Shown here one piece after another: positions 1 through 11,466 of a stretch of DNA of 64,000 bases (the stretch's first letter is position 1; each line of letters starts with the position of its first letter). The translations under genes were made by a program, and so were the position numbers. The DNA comes from Blasia pusilla. Lineage: Eukaryota > Marchantiophyta > Marchantiopsida > Blasiales. The DNA lies in contig CM114271.1 in the NCBI GenBank assembly GCA_050084515.1, forward strand, positions 21,824,001 to 21,888,000, given 5' to 3'. Under the pieces are notes generated by a model, which was not told where the DNA came from, ran no database searches, and saw only the letters and a program-made list of their open reading frames with translations.

Positions 1-1030
1 CAGTTCTCATGCCTCCCTCAACTCCACCGACTCTATGGATAGCAGTCCTAGCTATACTCTAGTAACGGCTCCAACCTAGTGGCACTAGCTCCTCCACACT
101 AGCGGCACCCCAAACATTTCCAACCTCTAACTGAGGGAAAGTTGTACCATGTCACCTCTTCCTTGCCTTGAACCACGTTCACTCACAAGGGGTATCAGAA
201 CTTCAGTTCCGATTGAATGAAGAGCTCTCCTCCTCCTCACTCCTTCTCACTTTCCAACCGAGGGCTATCAGAACTTAAGTTTTGATGCCTCACACAACAT
301 CTTCAATGTTGCTCTCCTGCCTTTTCACATCGGTGATCCGCTCAACTTAGAGAATCCATGCGACTATATGGAATCTTTTTGGAATATTTCTCAAATGAGC
401 TTTGTTTTTGGTCTCGTTTTCACAATTGGACTCAAATTTTTGTGATCTTTCCAATGGCGGTTTCAACTCTCGTAAAATCCTGCACAATCAACACCATTGT
501 GCCCTCCTTAATTCCATTCTTGCTTGATTATCGTCTTGCCCAACATTCATCCGATTTGGTCCAAAATCAAGCACCCCTCACTCAAATCAGCAACGAAGTG
601 CCCAGGCACTTGCTGACTTGCCCACACTCAATCACGTCATGATTGACACTGATTTCCTCACCATAATTGTCTCAAGAACTCCTTCCCTACAATCTGATCC
701 TCAATTGCTCCACTCTTGAGCAACTCCACCAAGATTGAGAAGCCTCCCCCTCTTCAAATCTTGTCAAATCTGTCGCATCGCACAGATTTCTCAATTTTGA
801 ACATCTGACTTTGATTTCAACAATTATTTTTCCCCATGTCCTCCCACATGGTCAAGATACACTAGCTTGCAATTCTTGCAAACCCCACAATACCACAATT
901 GTGCTCTACACCACAAATTGAGTCCCACGTTCTCTTCTATTGAGAACCAGTGTGCATCTCCTTAGGATATAAAGTTGAATATGCATTGTAGGCTCGGATG
1001 AAATGTGCAATCAACCCTCGGTCATCCAAA
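1..1030. other. Pyrimidine-rich non-genic DNA, possible retroelement remnant
   Basis: No gene could be supported here. The only landmark is GGTATCAGAAC near 190-200, which resembles the GGTATCAGAGC primer-binding site complementary to plant initiator-Met tRNA just inside a 5' LTR. A weaker echo (GCTATCAGAAC) lies near 265-275. A 94-codon open frame at 358-642 shows no recognisable domain. A retroelement origin is inference only. Confidence 0.3.
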
Positions 1031-1034
1031 AAGC

Positions 1035-1615
1035 CATGTTCATGAAGCAGATACACATTGTTGTAACAGTAAGAGAAAGTGTACACAAAGACTCTCAAAA
1101 GATGTGTGATCTTTCTTATTGATTGCTCCTAGCCCACTCTTTAAAAGAGAATCTAGGCTCAATACATGCAAGCTGCATTGTATCACGGATCCCAACACGG
1201 GTGTGTAATCCTAAGGAGATGAGCTCCAAATGAGCTTTATCCGAGGTATACCGCCCTTTGGGCACCTCCATGGGTGACCTATACACACAGATTACCTCCC
1301 TTCTACCAAGTCACTACCAACTTGTAATACACATATACTAGCTTCCTAACAACTACACATGTGGTCCCGTCATGAGACCAACTATCAACTAACCAACGAC
1401 CCTATAGGTCCAAGTGGAGCCATACATGGCTGGGAAGGTCAACCTCTCCAAGGTTGCCACTCCTCATAAAGGGAAGGATGACCTACACTCGTAGGTCACC
1501 TCCTAAGAGCAGGTCATATATGACCTCTCAAAATAGGGAAGTACAAGACCCTCGATACTATCTCCCCCTACACCTCATCTACCATGACCTATCCCTATTG
1601 GAAATCCAAGGCGCT
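1035..1615 (-). repeat. LTR-like dispersed repeat, copy A
   Basis: This stretch matches 30190-30700 in reverse complement over several hundred bases. Shared blocks include the AGGTCATATATGACCT palindrome area, GGGCACCTCCATGGGTGA-type sequence and GCATGTATTGAGCC-type sequence. A shorter relative lies near 45060-45260. It encodes nothing and behaves like an LTR or other long repeat. Family is unknown; both element boundaries are approximate. Confidence 0.65.
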
Positions 1616-2440
1616 TAGTGCCTACACCCTTGAAGGCGTTTCCCGTTGTGAAGAAAGGTGGTTCTCAGTACATTGAATACTTTGATAAGATGGAAAGCAA
1701 GTCTTTTGGAAGCAAAAAGGTGGAGTTCCAACAATGAGCGCAGTAGTGGAGGAAGACGATTGAGGAATTGGACCGAGTGTTTCCTCATGGAAACCTTGAC
1801 GAAAAGGTACAAAACATGTGATTGAATCATAAGGCAACAAGAAATAAAGACTCGAGTACCAATAATAGGAGAATTTTGATAGCCCATCACATCACTTCAT
1901 CGTTCTCTCAGACATTGGAGAATTTTTGGCCTGTAACCAAACAAAACATTCAAGTTCCTATTATCTTTGGAAGTGGAATTCTTCATAATCGAGGTAACTA
2001 TTGTGGGCCCACTAGATTCAGGCCTAGAGTTGGTATGTTATCAATGGAGGAAACAGAAGTTGTATCGGTAGATTTCAATGTTGGAGACTTTGTCATAATT
2101 AGACCTATATGGATAAAGACAAGAAAGAAATAAATATCCCATATGGATGGGAAAACTTCTAGTCGGAGTTGGTGTAGATTCTAATTTCAAAATTCAATAT
2201 TGGTGGCCATTGAATATATTTGGAAGAAGGAACATTGCCCCAAGCATGAGATATCAAAATTGGGATAGAAAGAAATAGGAGAAGAATATTAGTGAAAAAC
2301 CGATGTTATTTCCACATGATGCAATGATAATATATTTTGCTAATTGAAGATATGTAGTGGAGGGTGGACTAGCGTGTATCCCTACTGATGTGGCTAATTT
2401 CATAATGTCTAGAATAACCTTTGACACTAACCTAGTACTG
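1615..2440 (+). pseudogene. Broken transposon-like coding remnant, unrecognised
   Basis: The longest open piece is 1822-2133 (103 codons), ending in a VDFNVGDFVIIRPIW-like stretch. A second frame further on reads WMGKLLVGVGVD then FKIQYWWP, so one coding region seems to be interrupted by shifts near 2130. The pattern (a 'GDFV' beta strand followed by a FKIQYWWP stretch) looks like a decayed transposon or retroelement protein, but I cannot assign a family. It directly follows the repeat at 1035-1615. Confidence 0.3.
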
Positions 2441-2449
2441 GAAGATTGA

Positions 2450-2930
2450 GTTCATTAACAACACCATCACTCAATCTTAATTACAATTTATTATAATGTT
2501 GTTCAAATTCATCACTTTATTTCATAAAGTGTGTTAAATTTAGTAACATTAAAATTATGTTTGAAATTAAATATAATTATAATTTTCTTGGTATAATTAA
2601 TGTTGTGGATCATGTGTAATTTTTGGAGGATATTAAATATTATTTATTATTTATTTAAATAATTATGTTTGTAGATGTGACATGAGATTATAGAATAAAT
2701 GGTTATGTTTAAGCTTTCATTGTTTGAATCCATGTTATTCCCAAATTACTCTCGTTTAGGATCTACCTCTAACTTACATGAAGAAGTAGAATTACCTTAC
2801 AACCCTAAACACTTAATTATTTGAACTAACTCTTGGAAGTTTCTCCACAATATACCAATTGATGATTTCAAGCCAATTTCTTAAATCCATCCATAATTAT
2901 ATATTCATCTATTTAGACATTAGATGAAAA
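2450..2930. other. AT-rich spacer
   Basis: Strongly AT-rich DNA with no open frame of note, no recognisable repeat and no RNA gene. Confidence 0.5.
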
Positions 2931-2939
2931 CCCAGTTTA

Positions 2940-3480
2940 CAACATCCTATCTAGTAGGTCCCATATCCTACTTCCTTCATACATCTTAAGATCCATCCTT
3001 AGGTCGTATATCCTATCACTGTACATCCTAAACCCTGAGCCACAAATCCTAAGCCATACACTCGTAAGCTATATATCTTATGAATTCATTGGCCATAAAC
3101 ACCAAGAAATACACCCAAATCATATTAAACCCTAAACCCTTAGTCATACACCCTAAACGCTAAACCCTAAGCCGTATGCCCTACATCTTAAACTCAACCA
3201 TACACCATAAGGCCTAAGCCCGATACCGTAAACCCTAAGCTATATAACCCACACCTCAAGGGTAAGCCTTGGAATCCTAAGCCATACACCCTAAGTCCTA
3301 AACCTAAACTATAAGCCCTACACCCTAAGTCCTAAACCGTATATCCCAAACCCTATGCCCATAGACCTTAAGCCTAAGCCATACACCGCTAGCCATGCAT
3401 CCCACACCTTAAATCCTAAACCCTTGGTTGTAGACCCTAACCCATACACTCTAGACCCTAAAGCTAATCAATTGACCATA
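2940..3480. repeat. Degenerate telomere-like (CCCTAAA) block
   Basis: About 540 bases are dominated by variants of CCCTAAA / CCTAAGC / CCATACACC, with exact CCCTAAACCCT-like stretches near 3130-3150. CCCTAAA is the plant telomere unit (reverse complement TTTAGGG). The copies are heavily mutated, so this is an old interstitial block or telomere-like satellite, not a chromosome end. A much shorter telomere-like run lies at 20920-20950. A 62-codon frame at 3355-3543 is a by-product. Confidence 0.7.
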
Positions 3481-3815
3481 AACATTAAAATGTTTGGAGT
3501 TAACCCTTTAGTAACAATGCCCAAATTTTACGTCGAAAATTGACTATCCATGAATCTTCTTATGTCCATGAATAATGATATCAAAACAAACTAGGTTTTC
3601 TAAAGGACTACATTTGTCAAAATCGATGTTCTATGTGTTATTAAAACATTTTATATAGGGGACAAATATATTTTTTTAAAATTTGTCCACCACCACCACC
3701 TCAAAATACTAATATGTATATTGAGGCAAGCATAAGGGTCATCATGAAATAGAATGGAGAACTAGTTTTTATCCAACTCTAAAACTTTCAAAGGAATAAA
3801 AATTCACTCTTACTC

Positions 3816-3863
3816 AAAGAAGTGAAGGATTAGGTTATGAGTAACCTAATCCTTCACTTCTTT
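3816..3863. repeat. Perfect 22-bp inverted repeat, 4-nt loop
   Basis: The left arm 3816-3837 is exactly complementary to the right arm 3842-3863; the loop is TGAG. It directly abuts another long palindrome, sharing the TT at 3862-3863. No coding sequence surrounds it. Confidence 0.9.
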
Positions 3864-3903
3864 GCTCTACTTTTATATATATATATATATAAAAGTAGAG
3901 CAA
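3862..3903. repeat. 42-bp perfect palindrome with (TA)n centre
   Basis: The arms TTGCTCTACTTTTATA and their exact complement flank an AT dinucleotide core. The palindrome begins where the preceding 22-bp hairpin ends. Confidence 0.9.
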
Positions 3904-4800
3904 TGCAAACATTTAAATCTCTCCAGTATAGTAACTAGTAGTTATCCTTCCCACAAATCATACTTGGAGGAATAGAATAATATCAATGTAATTTATACAA
4001 TGATAGTTTACATTTCGGAATATGATTTTACTAGTATAGGGATGTGCATATTGATTTCATATATTTTAATTGTCAAAATAATGAATAAGTTGACTAACAA
4101 TGTTACTAGTGTCCCAAGAGGAGTACAATCTCGTATGACATGGTCCATTCATTGTCCTAGAAAGAATGTACTAAGATTTAATTTCTGAAAAGTGTCTCCA
4201 AAGATCCTTTACCATTCGATATAGATGTTTGAAAGTTTTCCAATATCAAAATTGAAAGTACGACTGAGTTTTCAATTTGCGCTAGAAAAGCGCCACATGC
4301 GTAATATTCAGAACAATTTTCCACGTCAAAGAAGGAAAGTTGCTAGTTTTATTGCCAGGCACTTGCACATGCAATCATGGCAAAAATCTTGAATTCGAAC
4401 GTTATTTTCTACTGCCTGCTATGATCCCCTTACTGATCTCAATTCCATTGTTTCTACCCTCGCTTGCGCGAGCAGTAGCAAGGAACAACTATTTACATTC
4501 CGAAAATGAAAAGACCAGCTCCAAAAAATCCTGTGTTGTAATACCTTCGATTGTAAGGTTCAAGTGTTCGACTCAATTTAATTACTCTAGATTTCTCATT
4601 CTCAACATTTGTTGAATCCGCTGCAATAGTTCCTTCATCATCTTAGTACTGCTGTTCCTCATTTGTTTACGGTACACAGCGCAATCGCGCTGGCACAAAA
4701 CTCTTCTCAAATTTTTTATCATGCACCACCCTTTTAGAGAGATTGTAGATCCGGTGAATGGGACGGGAGGAATTCTCCACTGTCGTTGAAGCTTTACACA
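3904..4800. other. Intergenic spacer downstream of the sugar transporter
   Basis: No gene could be supported. Short open frames at 4000-4188 and 4340-4615 have no recognisable domains. The last few hundred bases should hold the 3' UTR and polyadenylation region of the minus-strand gene ending at 4804. Confidence 0.5.
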
Positions 4801-4803
4801 TAG

Positions 4804-7800
4804 TTACAGATCTGCCAGCAGAAGAACTTCGATCTCTTCCAAAGACCGTCCCTTCGTCTCCATCACATTCTTTTTCACGAAGATAGCAGCTACCAAACAT
4901 ACGGCCGAGAAGGAAGAATACAGCACACTTGGACCGAGTTGTTGAAGTGCTTGTAAGAAAAATAAGCCCACGAGAAAGTTTACAATCTGCACAAGTCGCA
5001 CAACGCATGCGTATCATCTTTAGGCCCTATATACCCAACGGATATGGTATTTTGATCAAATCGTCACTTTCTGTGAATTGGAGTTAGTTCAAGTCACCGC
5101 GCTGTTCTCTCGTGTGTTCACTATGTCACATATAGAAGAAAGTTCATCATTTCTTACCCATCCAGAGCCAAATTAAGACTTTACTCTAGATCAGACATTA
5201 CTAGCCTTGAATTATTGGATCAGAGCCGCCTATGACCAGTAAGGATATTACATACCCAATGAACGCACATTGCCACCGACATTGCTTTTGCTCTGATTCG
5301 ACTTGCGAATATTTCAGGCAGTAAGAGGGCTGGCACAGGTCCTGCTCCGAGGGCGAACATAAACACATAGCTGCGAACAAGAATAACCACGTCGTGCCAG
5401 TTTCCCCATTCATTTGGGGCGTGAGTTCGTGTGAAATTGACTTGCATAAACAAAAAACCTGGCTATATGTAAATTACGTGGGAGTTGGAAAATCAGCCTT
5501 GAACTTTAAACACTTAGATGGAGGTGAAGACAAAGATAATAAGCATTCAATGCAGATGCCAAGAACTGCTAGTTGGTTAAAGAAGATTACTCACGATAGC
5601 GTAGCAAAAAGTGACAGAGTACCCTGGATTGGAGCTAAGAATGGAACTCCAGCCGCAGCTGCCTGCAGAGCCATAGCACAAGCCTGCAGTTCATATGTCC
5701 AAGGAAAAATCAAGTTCCTTACAAGTTGGCAATTAATTAGTCTACGCTACTAAAAATATTTTGTATACACAATTTTAATAAGTTTTCGAAACGAAAGAGG
5801 ATAGTGAAATCCAATATGAGGTAAACATCGTAGTAGTTACCGGTACCACAGCAAATACCTACAGGATTCATGTCTGGACGTCACATTGGACTAGGAGATG
5901 ACAGCTGATTCCAGGATAGGTCAATGAAGACAAGCAATTGTGAACGTACCATTCCACTAAAACTCCATATCATGAGGTTACGCCGCCCCTGTTTATCCAT
6001 CAGAAATGTAGCCACGCAAGACGCTGTTGATAAAAGTTCAAAGAGCACATTAATTGAGGAAGCTGGACAGTTCTCAGAGACATTTGTCTGTCTTTCTTTC
6101 TATTTATAAGCGTATTCTGTAATTTCAAAAGAGATATAAAACATGCTACTCCAAGGTTCAAATTGATATCGATAACCCAAGTAGATGACATTCAAGGCTT
6201 CTTACCTATAAGATTCACAACACCCACGCAGACGCTTGCGGCCACATTGGAAGTGACACCCGCGTTCTTAAAGACCACCGACGAGAAATAGAACACGGCG
6301 TTTATACCAGATAGCTGTTGAAACGCAAATAACGCTACACCAATGCTGACAACTGCAAACCCAGGGATTTCACTGTCATTCAAGATGTGCTGCTGGATCT
6401 CACAGTCATTCGAAAGTACTGGAAACAACTCGCATGTTTGCATAGGATAATTTTACATTGGAGCGTTGCGTTCCACGTTACACCTTTCTAGAAAACAAAT
6501 TGAACATTAATTCTTGTCATATTTCAAATGGGATTTCCTTCTCAAATTCCAGCACTACACATCCATTTTGAGTATGAAGTAACATTTTGAGTCTGCAGGC
6601 ACACCTTTCAAATATTTCCGATCCATCAATGCACTCCACGACGCCTCTCCGGAATCTTCTCTTTCTTCACCGCGCACAAGGGCAGCCATTGCACGTTTCG
6701 AATGCTGTTGCCCCAGTAGTCTTTCCAGCTCATGTTCAGCTTCATGCCATTGTGATTGCTGCAACAATCCAATGCAAGCTTCAGCAAAACTTGACGACGT
6801 GAAAAACAGCGAGCTCCCTCTTATCACATTCGACTCGTGTGCACAAAGTGGTTACTTTTACGTAGAGTGAAAGACGATGGTATATGATCTGGGCTATAGA
6901 GAGGCATGGTCTAATTGTAGGGCCAAAGAGACTTGGAAGTAGAAAATATTGAAACGCTCGACGTTTTAAGTTAAGTAGTTTTTGCAAACATGTAAAGGAG
7001 AACCTTTTTGCCAAAGAGTGGTTACAACGATCTTCGAGATTCATAACAAGATAATTAAAGGGTTCAATAGATAAAGGCAAACCCTACTCAGAAACCGAAG
7101 TCGTGACTCTATCATCAGAAGCTTATAACGAGGTTGGATGGTGCAAGTAATATTTGGGGAAGGTATGAAGTTCCTCAGAGTGTGCGCCTTAATTCCAGGA
7201 AGATATAGAGCGAGTGAAACTAACAAACCTTGAAGAGCCAGCGAGGACTTTCGGAACAATACTCCATACCCAAAGCTAGCATTGCAGCAGGAATAGTTGG
7301 AATCCAAAAGCAAGCTCGCCACCTGTAAAGTACGAAACGATTCAGATCTGTTGCAAAGTGGAAAAAAGTTGACGGTTGTGGTAGTATACAAGTATTCATG
7401 AGCGAGAATTCACATCACTTCAGCAGAAAGGAAAAAGAAAGGCACCCATCAACGATTATAATAGAGCGGGATAACTTTCAATGTACCAGCCGGGAATGGT
7501 CGTAACTGGAAGACCAGCCAAAATAGATCCTAGAATACCAACACATGTTGCCACTTGTAACAAACTTCCATAAGCACCACGGACAGCGGTTGGGGAAATC
7601 TGCAGAAAGAATAAAAGACAGCTCAATTATTCAGAACATATTTTAACTGCTAATTCTTTTAACTGCATGATACAATCACTATGATAGTTCACAAATTGCA
7701 AGTATTTAGGGACATGATGGTCCATTGGAGAATGCCTCAAGGAAAGGATTACCAATTAGTTGGATTAAGACATGATTTTATCCCCAATTCGCTTGGAGAT

Positions 7801-10273
7801 TTGAGTCAGTCACTACTGCCAATCGCATGGAAGACATCAACTCAGACACTGAAACACGATTCTATGAGTCTTGATGGGCTAGTGGTTCAGCACGTCTCTA
7901 TATAAGTGTGTGACCCAATTTCTTCGCAAAAAATTAGTTCATAGCGTGTGAACTAGTATTTTATGCTTTAGAAACTTTCAGATTTGTAAGTCAGTAAACG
8001 TCAACAATTGAAAATTCATACCTCAGATACATATAAGGCTGCCACTGGACCAGCTATTCCAAGGCCTACGCCGACTAGCAACCGTCCGAAAAGCATGACC
8101 AAAAGAGTTGGAGATACCGCGCTGAAATTAACACATACAGACACATCTTGACTTGGTTATTTCAGAAAAAAGAACAAGAAATGATTTCTAGTCCACGGGA
8201 GGCCTACCTGACCTATGGGACCCCTGCTACATGTGATATTGACATCACATGTGACAGACACCTTCACATCTAGATTTCAAACATTTCTGTTCCGGGTTCC
8301 CATGGAGGAGATATGGTTTTTGAGCGAAGACCTGGAACTTTTTATCCAAATTTTCAACCCGGTAGCATAATCAAGACACACACACGTGAAAGCTCACATG
8401 GCGTACATGGACCATCCATGTACTTTCCCCTTGGCAGAGTAGGGGAGAGTTGAACCGAGGACCTCTTTGAAAGGACCTTGTGTCAGTTTAGTTTAGGTAA
8501 CCTCTTGGTCATCTACGGAGACAGGTCTTCATGCTGGCTGCGTTAAACTGAAACATTAGTGTAGCAACCGCAATTCCACATTCATACCTCTTGAAACATG
8601 TGCACGAAGGAACTTTAATTTACCTCAAAATAGAACCTACAATCATTGGGGCTGTGCTCAATTGGAAGGCTCGTCTGCGTCCGTACGCATCAGCAACTGA
8701 GCCGCTGGTTGAACATCCTGCGAAGGCACCGATTAAGCAAGAACTAACCACGGAACCTGCATACGAAATGGAACAGAATGTTTAGGTGCAAATATATTAT
8801 TTCGCTTCCTCAATACAAACGGGTGCTAGTTTGAACCAACGAAATAAGTGACATCTACATGGCTGATCATAAAAATTCGCTTGATTACCTTGGGCCAGAG
8901 CATTTCCTGCAAATCCAAGGTCGTAGGTGATGTAATCTAGTGGTACGTTCACCACTCTGTCGAATCATTCATCCCACATTCCACACATTAGAAAAGAGCA
9001 TTCCAGCGGATTAAAGTCCAATTCGTGATCCAGAAGACAATCTAGCGCATTCCGAGTGAATGGAATCAAGAGAAACATCCCCTCCATGCGGAGAATCGAT
9101 GTAAAGCACAGCCAGATTATTTCTACTTTGTTTTTTCTCTCTAAAATTTGTGAACTCACCCTAAATGATAGCCGAATAAAATTGAGGCTATCGTCGCCAC
9201 GCACACGTGAGGCAGGGAAAGCTGCCAAGGGGGGTTCGATGCGATCGAATCCGAGACTTCATACGCCAAGTACGCTGCATTACAGTTTGTGCGTCATTCA
9301 GTTCTAATTTGCATGTTCCAAGAAATCAAAACCAGAAGAGCACAGCTTCACCTGGAAACCTTCGCAAGTTTCTTAGATCGTCGAAGGCGACTCGTGATAC
9401 ATTCGATTCAATCGTAGCGCAGACCACGGTGACTTCTCAGCGAGTTGTGAAGTGAAAGCTATTCGTTAAAAGGCTGATGACAAAGTAGTTTTGGAGGTTC
9501 CAATTTAGGCTGAGGTCCACACAACATTAATGCTTCCTTGTATGATACATAGCCAGACGATCTCTGCTGGTGCTAGCGGACTGGTTCATTAGCTAACCAA
9601 CATTAAAAAGTTAAAGCTTAGACTACCTATGCATCCCCATGGCATGAAGGTTCGGGTTTAGCATACGTTCCTGTCCCCAATGATAAGACATGTGTTCTTG
9701 GGCGCCAATAATGTCACTAGTTTGAATCATACCTGCAGCAGCCCGAACACGCTCTGCGTCTGTGGTCATTTCGCGGACTTGAGGAAAACGTTTGTAGGAG
9801 GCATCAGCCATGTTTGGTCGAGACCTCATTGGCCACCACTGTGCGACGTCGTTGCTGAACAACGGAAGAGCAAATGTGCTATCAGGTTCAGCTTCACCCG
9901 TTCCCCCTTGCTGTGCTCGTATCCCGATTGATAGATCTTTCGCGGGATGAATGTTGGTGGCTCCTACAGACACATTCTGCTTTCCGCGTGAGCTTGACGA
10001 TTTCCAGAATGAAGAACGAGGGAGGGAAGTGAATAGAGATGCGCTCGTGGTGGGAATTGGAGCGGACACCGAGGACGATGAAAATGAAGATACTGGAGTA
10101 GCTGTGATGGAAGAGGGTGAGCACGAGCACAGGGAGTGCGAGGGAGGCGAAGGAGGCTGAAAGAAGACATTCAGTTGGTGCGATCCTGCTCCGCTTGCGA
10201 CAGTTTGCAAGTTCATGATGTCTGACAGATTCCGGAAAAGAGAAAAGGAGGTACTCGACGAAGGCTTTAGCAC
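4804..10273 (-). CDS. SGB1: Plastidic-type glucose transporter (pGlcT2/SGB1 group, MFS)
   Basis: A 641-aa major facilitator sugar transporter in 13 exons: 10273-9733, 9274-9160, 8956-8889, 8756-8624, 8121-8022, 7599-7487, 7322-7229, 6758-6605, 6352-6206, 6023-5950, 5683-5595, 5370-5256, 4986-4804. All junctions are GT-AG and keep frame. Visible family motifs in order: ILFGYHLG, DAYGRRRAFQL, GRLLVGVGLGIAG, SESPRWLFK, FQQLSGINAVFYFSS, FLMDKQGRR, GAGPVPALLLPEIF, ETKGRSLEEIE. The C-terminal end is family-typical. Wording such as QQLSGINAVFYFSS is nearer to Arabidopsis pGlcT2/SGB1 than to pGlcT. The group moves hexoses across an organelle membrane (plastid envelope; SGB1 has been reported at the Golgi). 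Exon 1 adds about 180 Ser-rich residues, a likely transit peptide. Start chosen at the first ATG; an in-frame ATG at 10216 is possible. The gene is divergent to the CIB gene. Confidence 0.93.
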
Positions 10274-11466
10274 GCTTACTTCAAGAGAGTTATTGCGTCG
10301 CTCGCTCGCTTTAGTATGGTCGATTACAATAAGAGTTTCCTTCGACTCCTTCTCTATTTCGTCTTGTTTCCTTAGCTTCCGGGGTACCTCGACCGTACTT
10401 CAAGAGATAGGAGTGACATGTATGCTGGGGTGGGACTATAAGCCCTGCACAGACTTGAAAGTTGTGTGAGTCCGATGGATTGACAGCGATTGCTGCTCGG
10501 TGGGAAGAATAGGAACGAAGTGCGCAGTGGAGTGGAGGAGCGGGGCCGGTCCATTTAGAGCGGCGCGCTCGAGGTGGACAGGCCAAGTGTCGGGCGGAGA
10601 TCGTACCTTGTGCGCGCGCGGCGTGGCCTGTCACAATTGCCTGGCGTCCACGTAGTCACACTGCCATGTCCTCGTGTGAAGTTTCGAGAGGAGTGAACGG
10701 AAGGCCGGTCCTTCACGGTTGCGCTGTCAACGTTGGTAGCTTTCAGGATCTCTCCGAAGTATGGCCTTCCGGAAAGGCCACACGGTGCGCTCGCTGCGAT
10801 TCCATGATTTGCCACACGTCTGAGCGCTGGGATTCGAATTGTGAGGCGGGCAGGAATCTGTGGGGACGTTGGGCCCCAGGGACGAGAAGGACTCTGGACA
10901 GCTTGGTTCGTAACCTTGTTCACACTCCACGTATGCGAGGCAGTCGCTAGGTTGAACGAGCGGTGGTTGCGCGTCGACTTGTGGCAGAATGCGGAGTTAT
11001 GACACAATCGTGAAAAGTGACGAAGGGAGATGTTGCCCTCGCGTTTCGCCGTCTGTTAGTCTACCGGCACGCAGGCACGCTAGCTACGAGCATCGTTGGC
11101 CTTTTGACATGTCGGTTCCAATCATTTTTCTCTGTTAATGAAGATGGAGTTGGGAATTCGTCATCCCTCGGATCGTAACGAAATGGCCCCGATGCGGGTC
11201 GAGGATGATGAGTAGAAGAGTGGCTATTGTATTCCCGGCGACGTCTGGATTCGGATGTTCGAATTACGCAGTAAGTGGGTGTCGGATGAGAATACTTGTT
11301 CGATCCGTAGCAGAGAGGTGGTCGGTCGTAAGGGTGCGGTGCCGTGCGGTGAGTCGTTCATGACGGGATCGTAGTTGTATCTCCATGTTGTGTGGAACGA
11401 TAAGGGACGGGAGCTAGTTTTCGAATGAAAAATATTTGTCAAATGGTTGCAAGATGAGTTGAAGAC
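10274..11466. promoter_or_regulatory. Divergent intergenic region of transporter and CIB genes
   Basis: About 1.2 kb separates two start codons that point away from each other, so both promoters and 5' UTRs must lie here. It is GC-richer than the transposon-derived parts of the window. Overlapping open frames on both strands (for example 10555-11007 minus and 10666-10950 plus) have no recognisable domains and look fortuitous. I found no convincing TATA box. Confidence 0.55.

Noticed and set aside
10555-11007. 150-codon minus-strand open frame between transporter and CIB genes
   Set aside because: No recognisable domain; it overlaps other long frames on the opposite strand in GC-rich DNA and lies in the shared promoter region.
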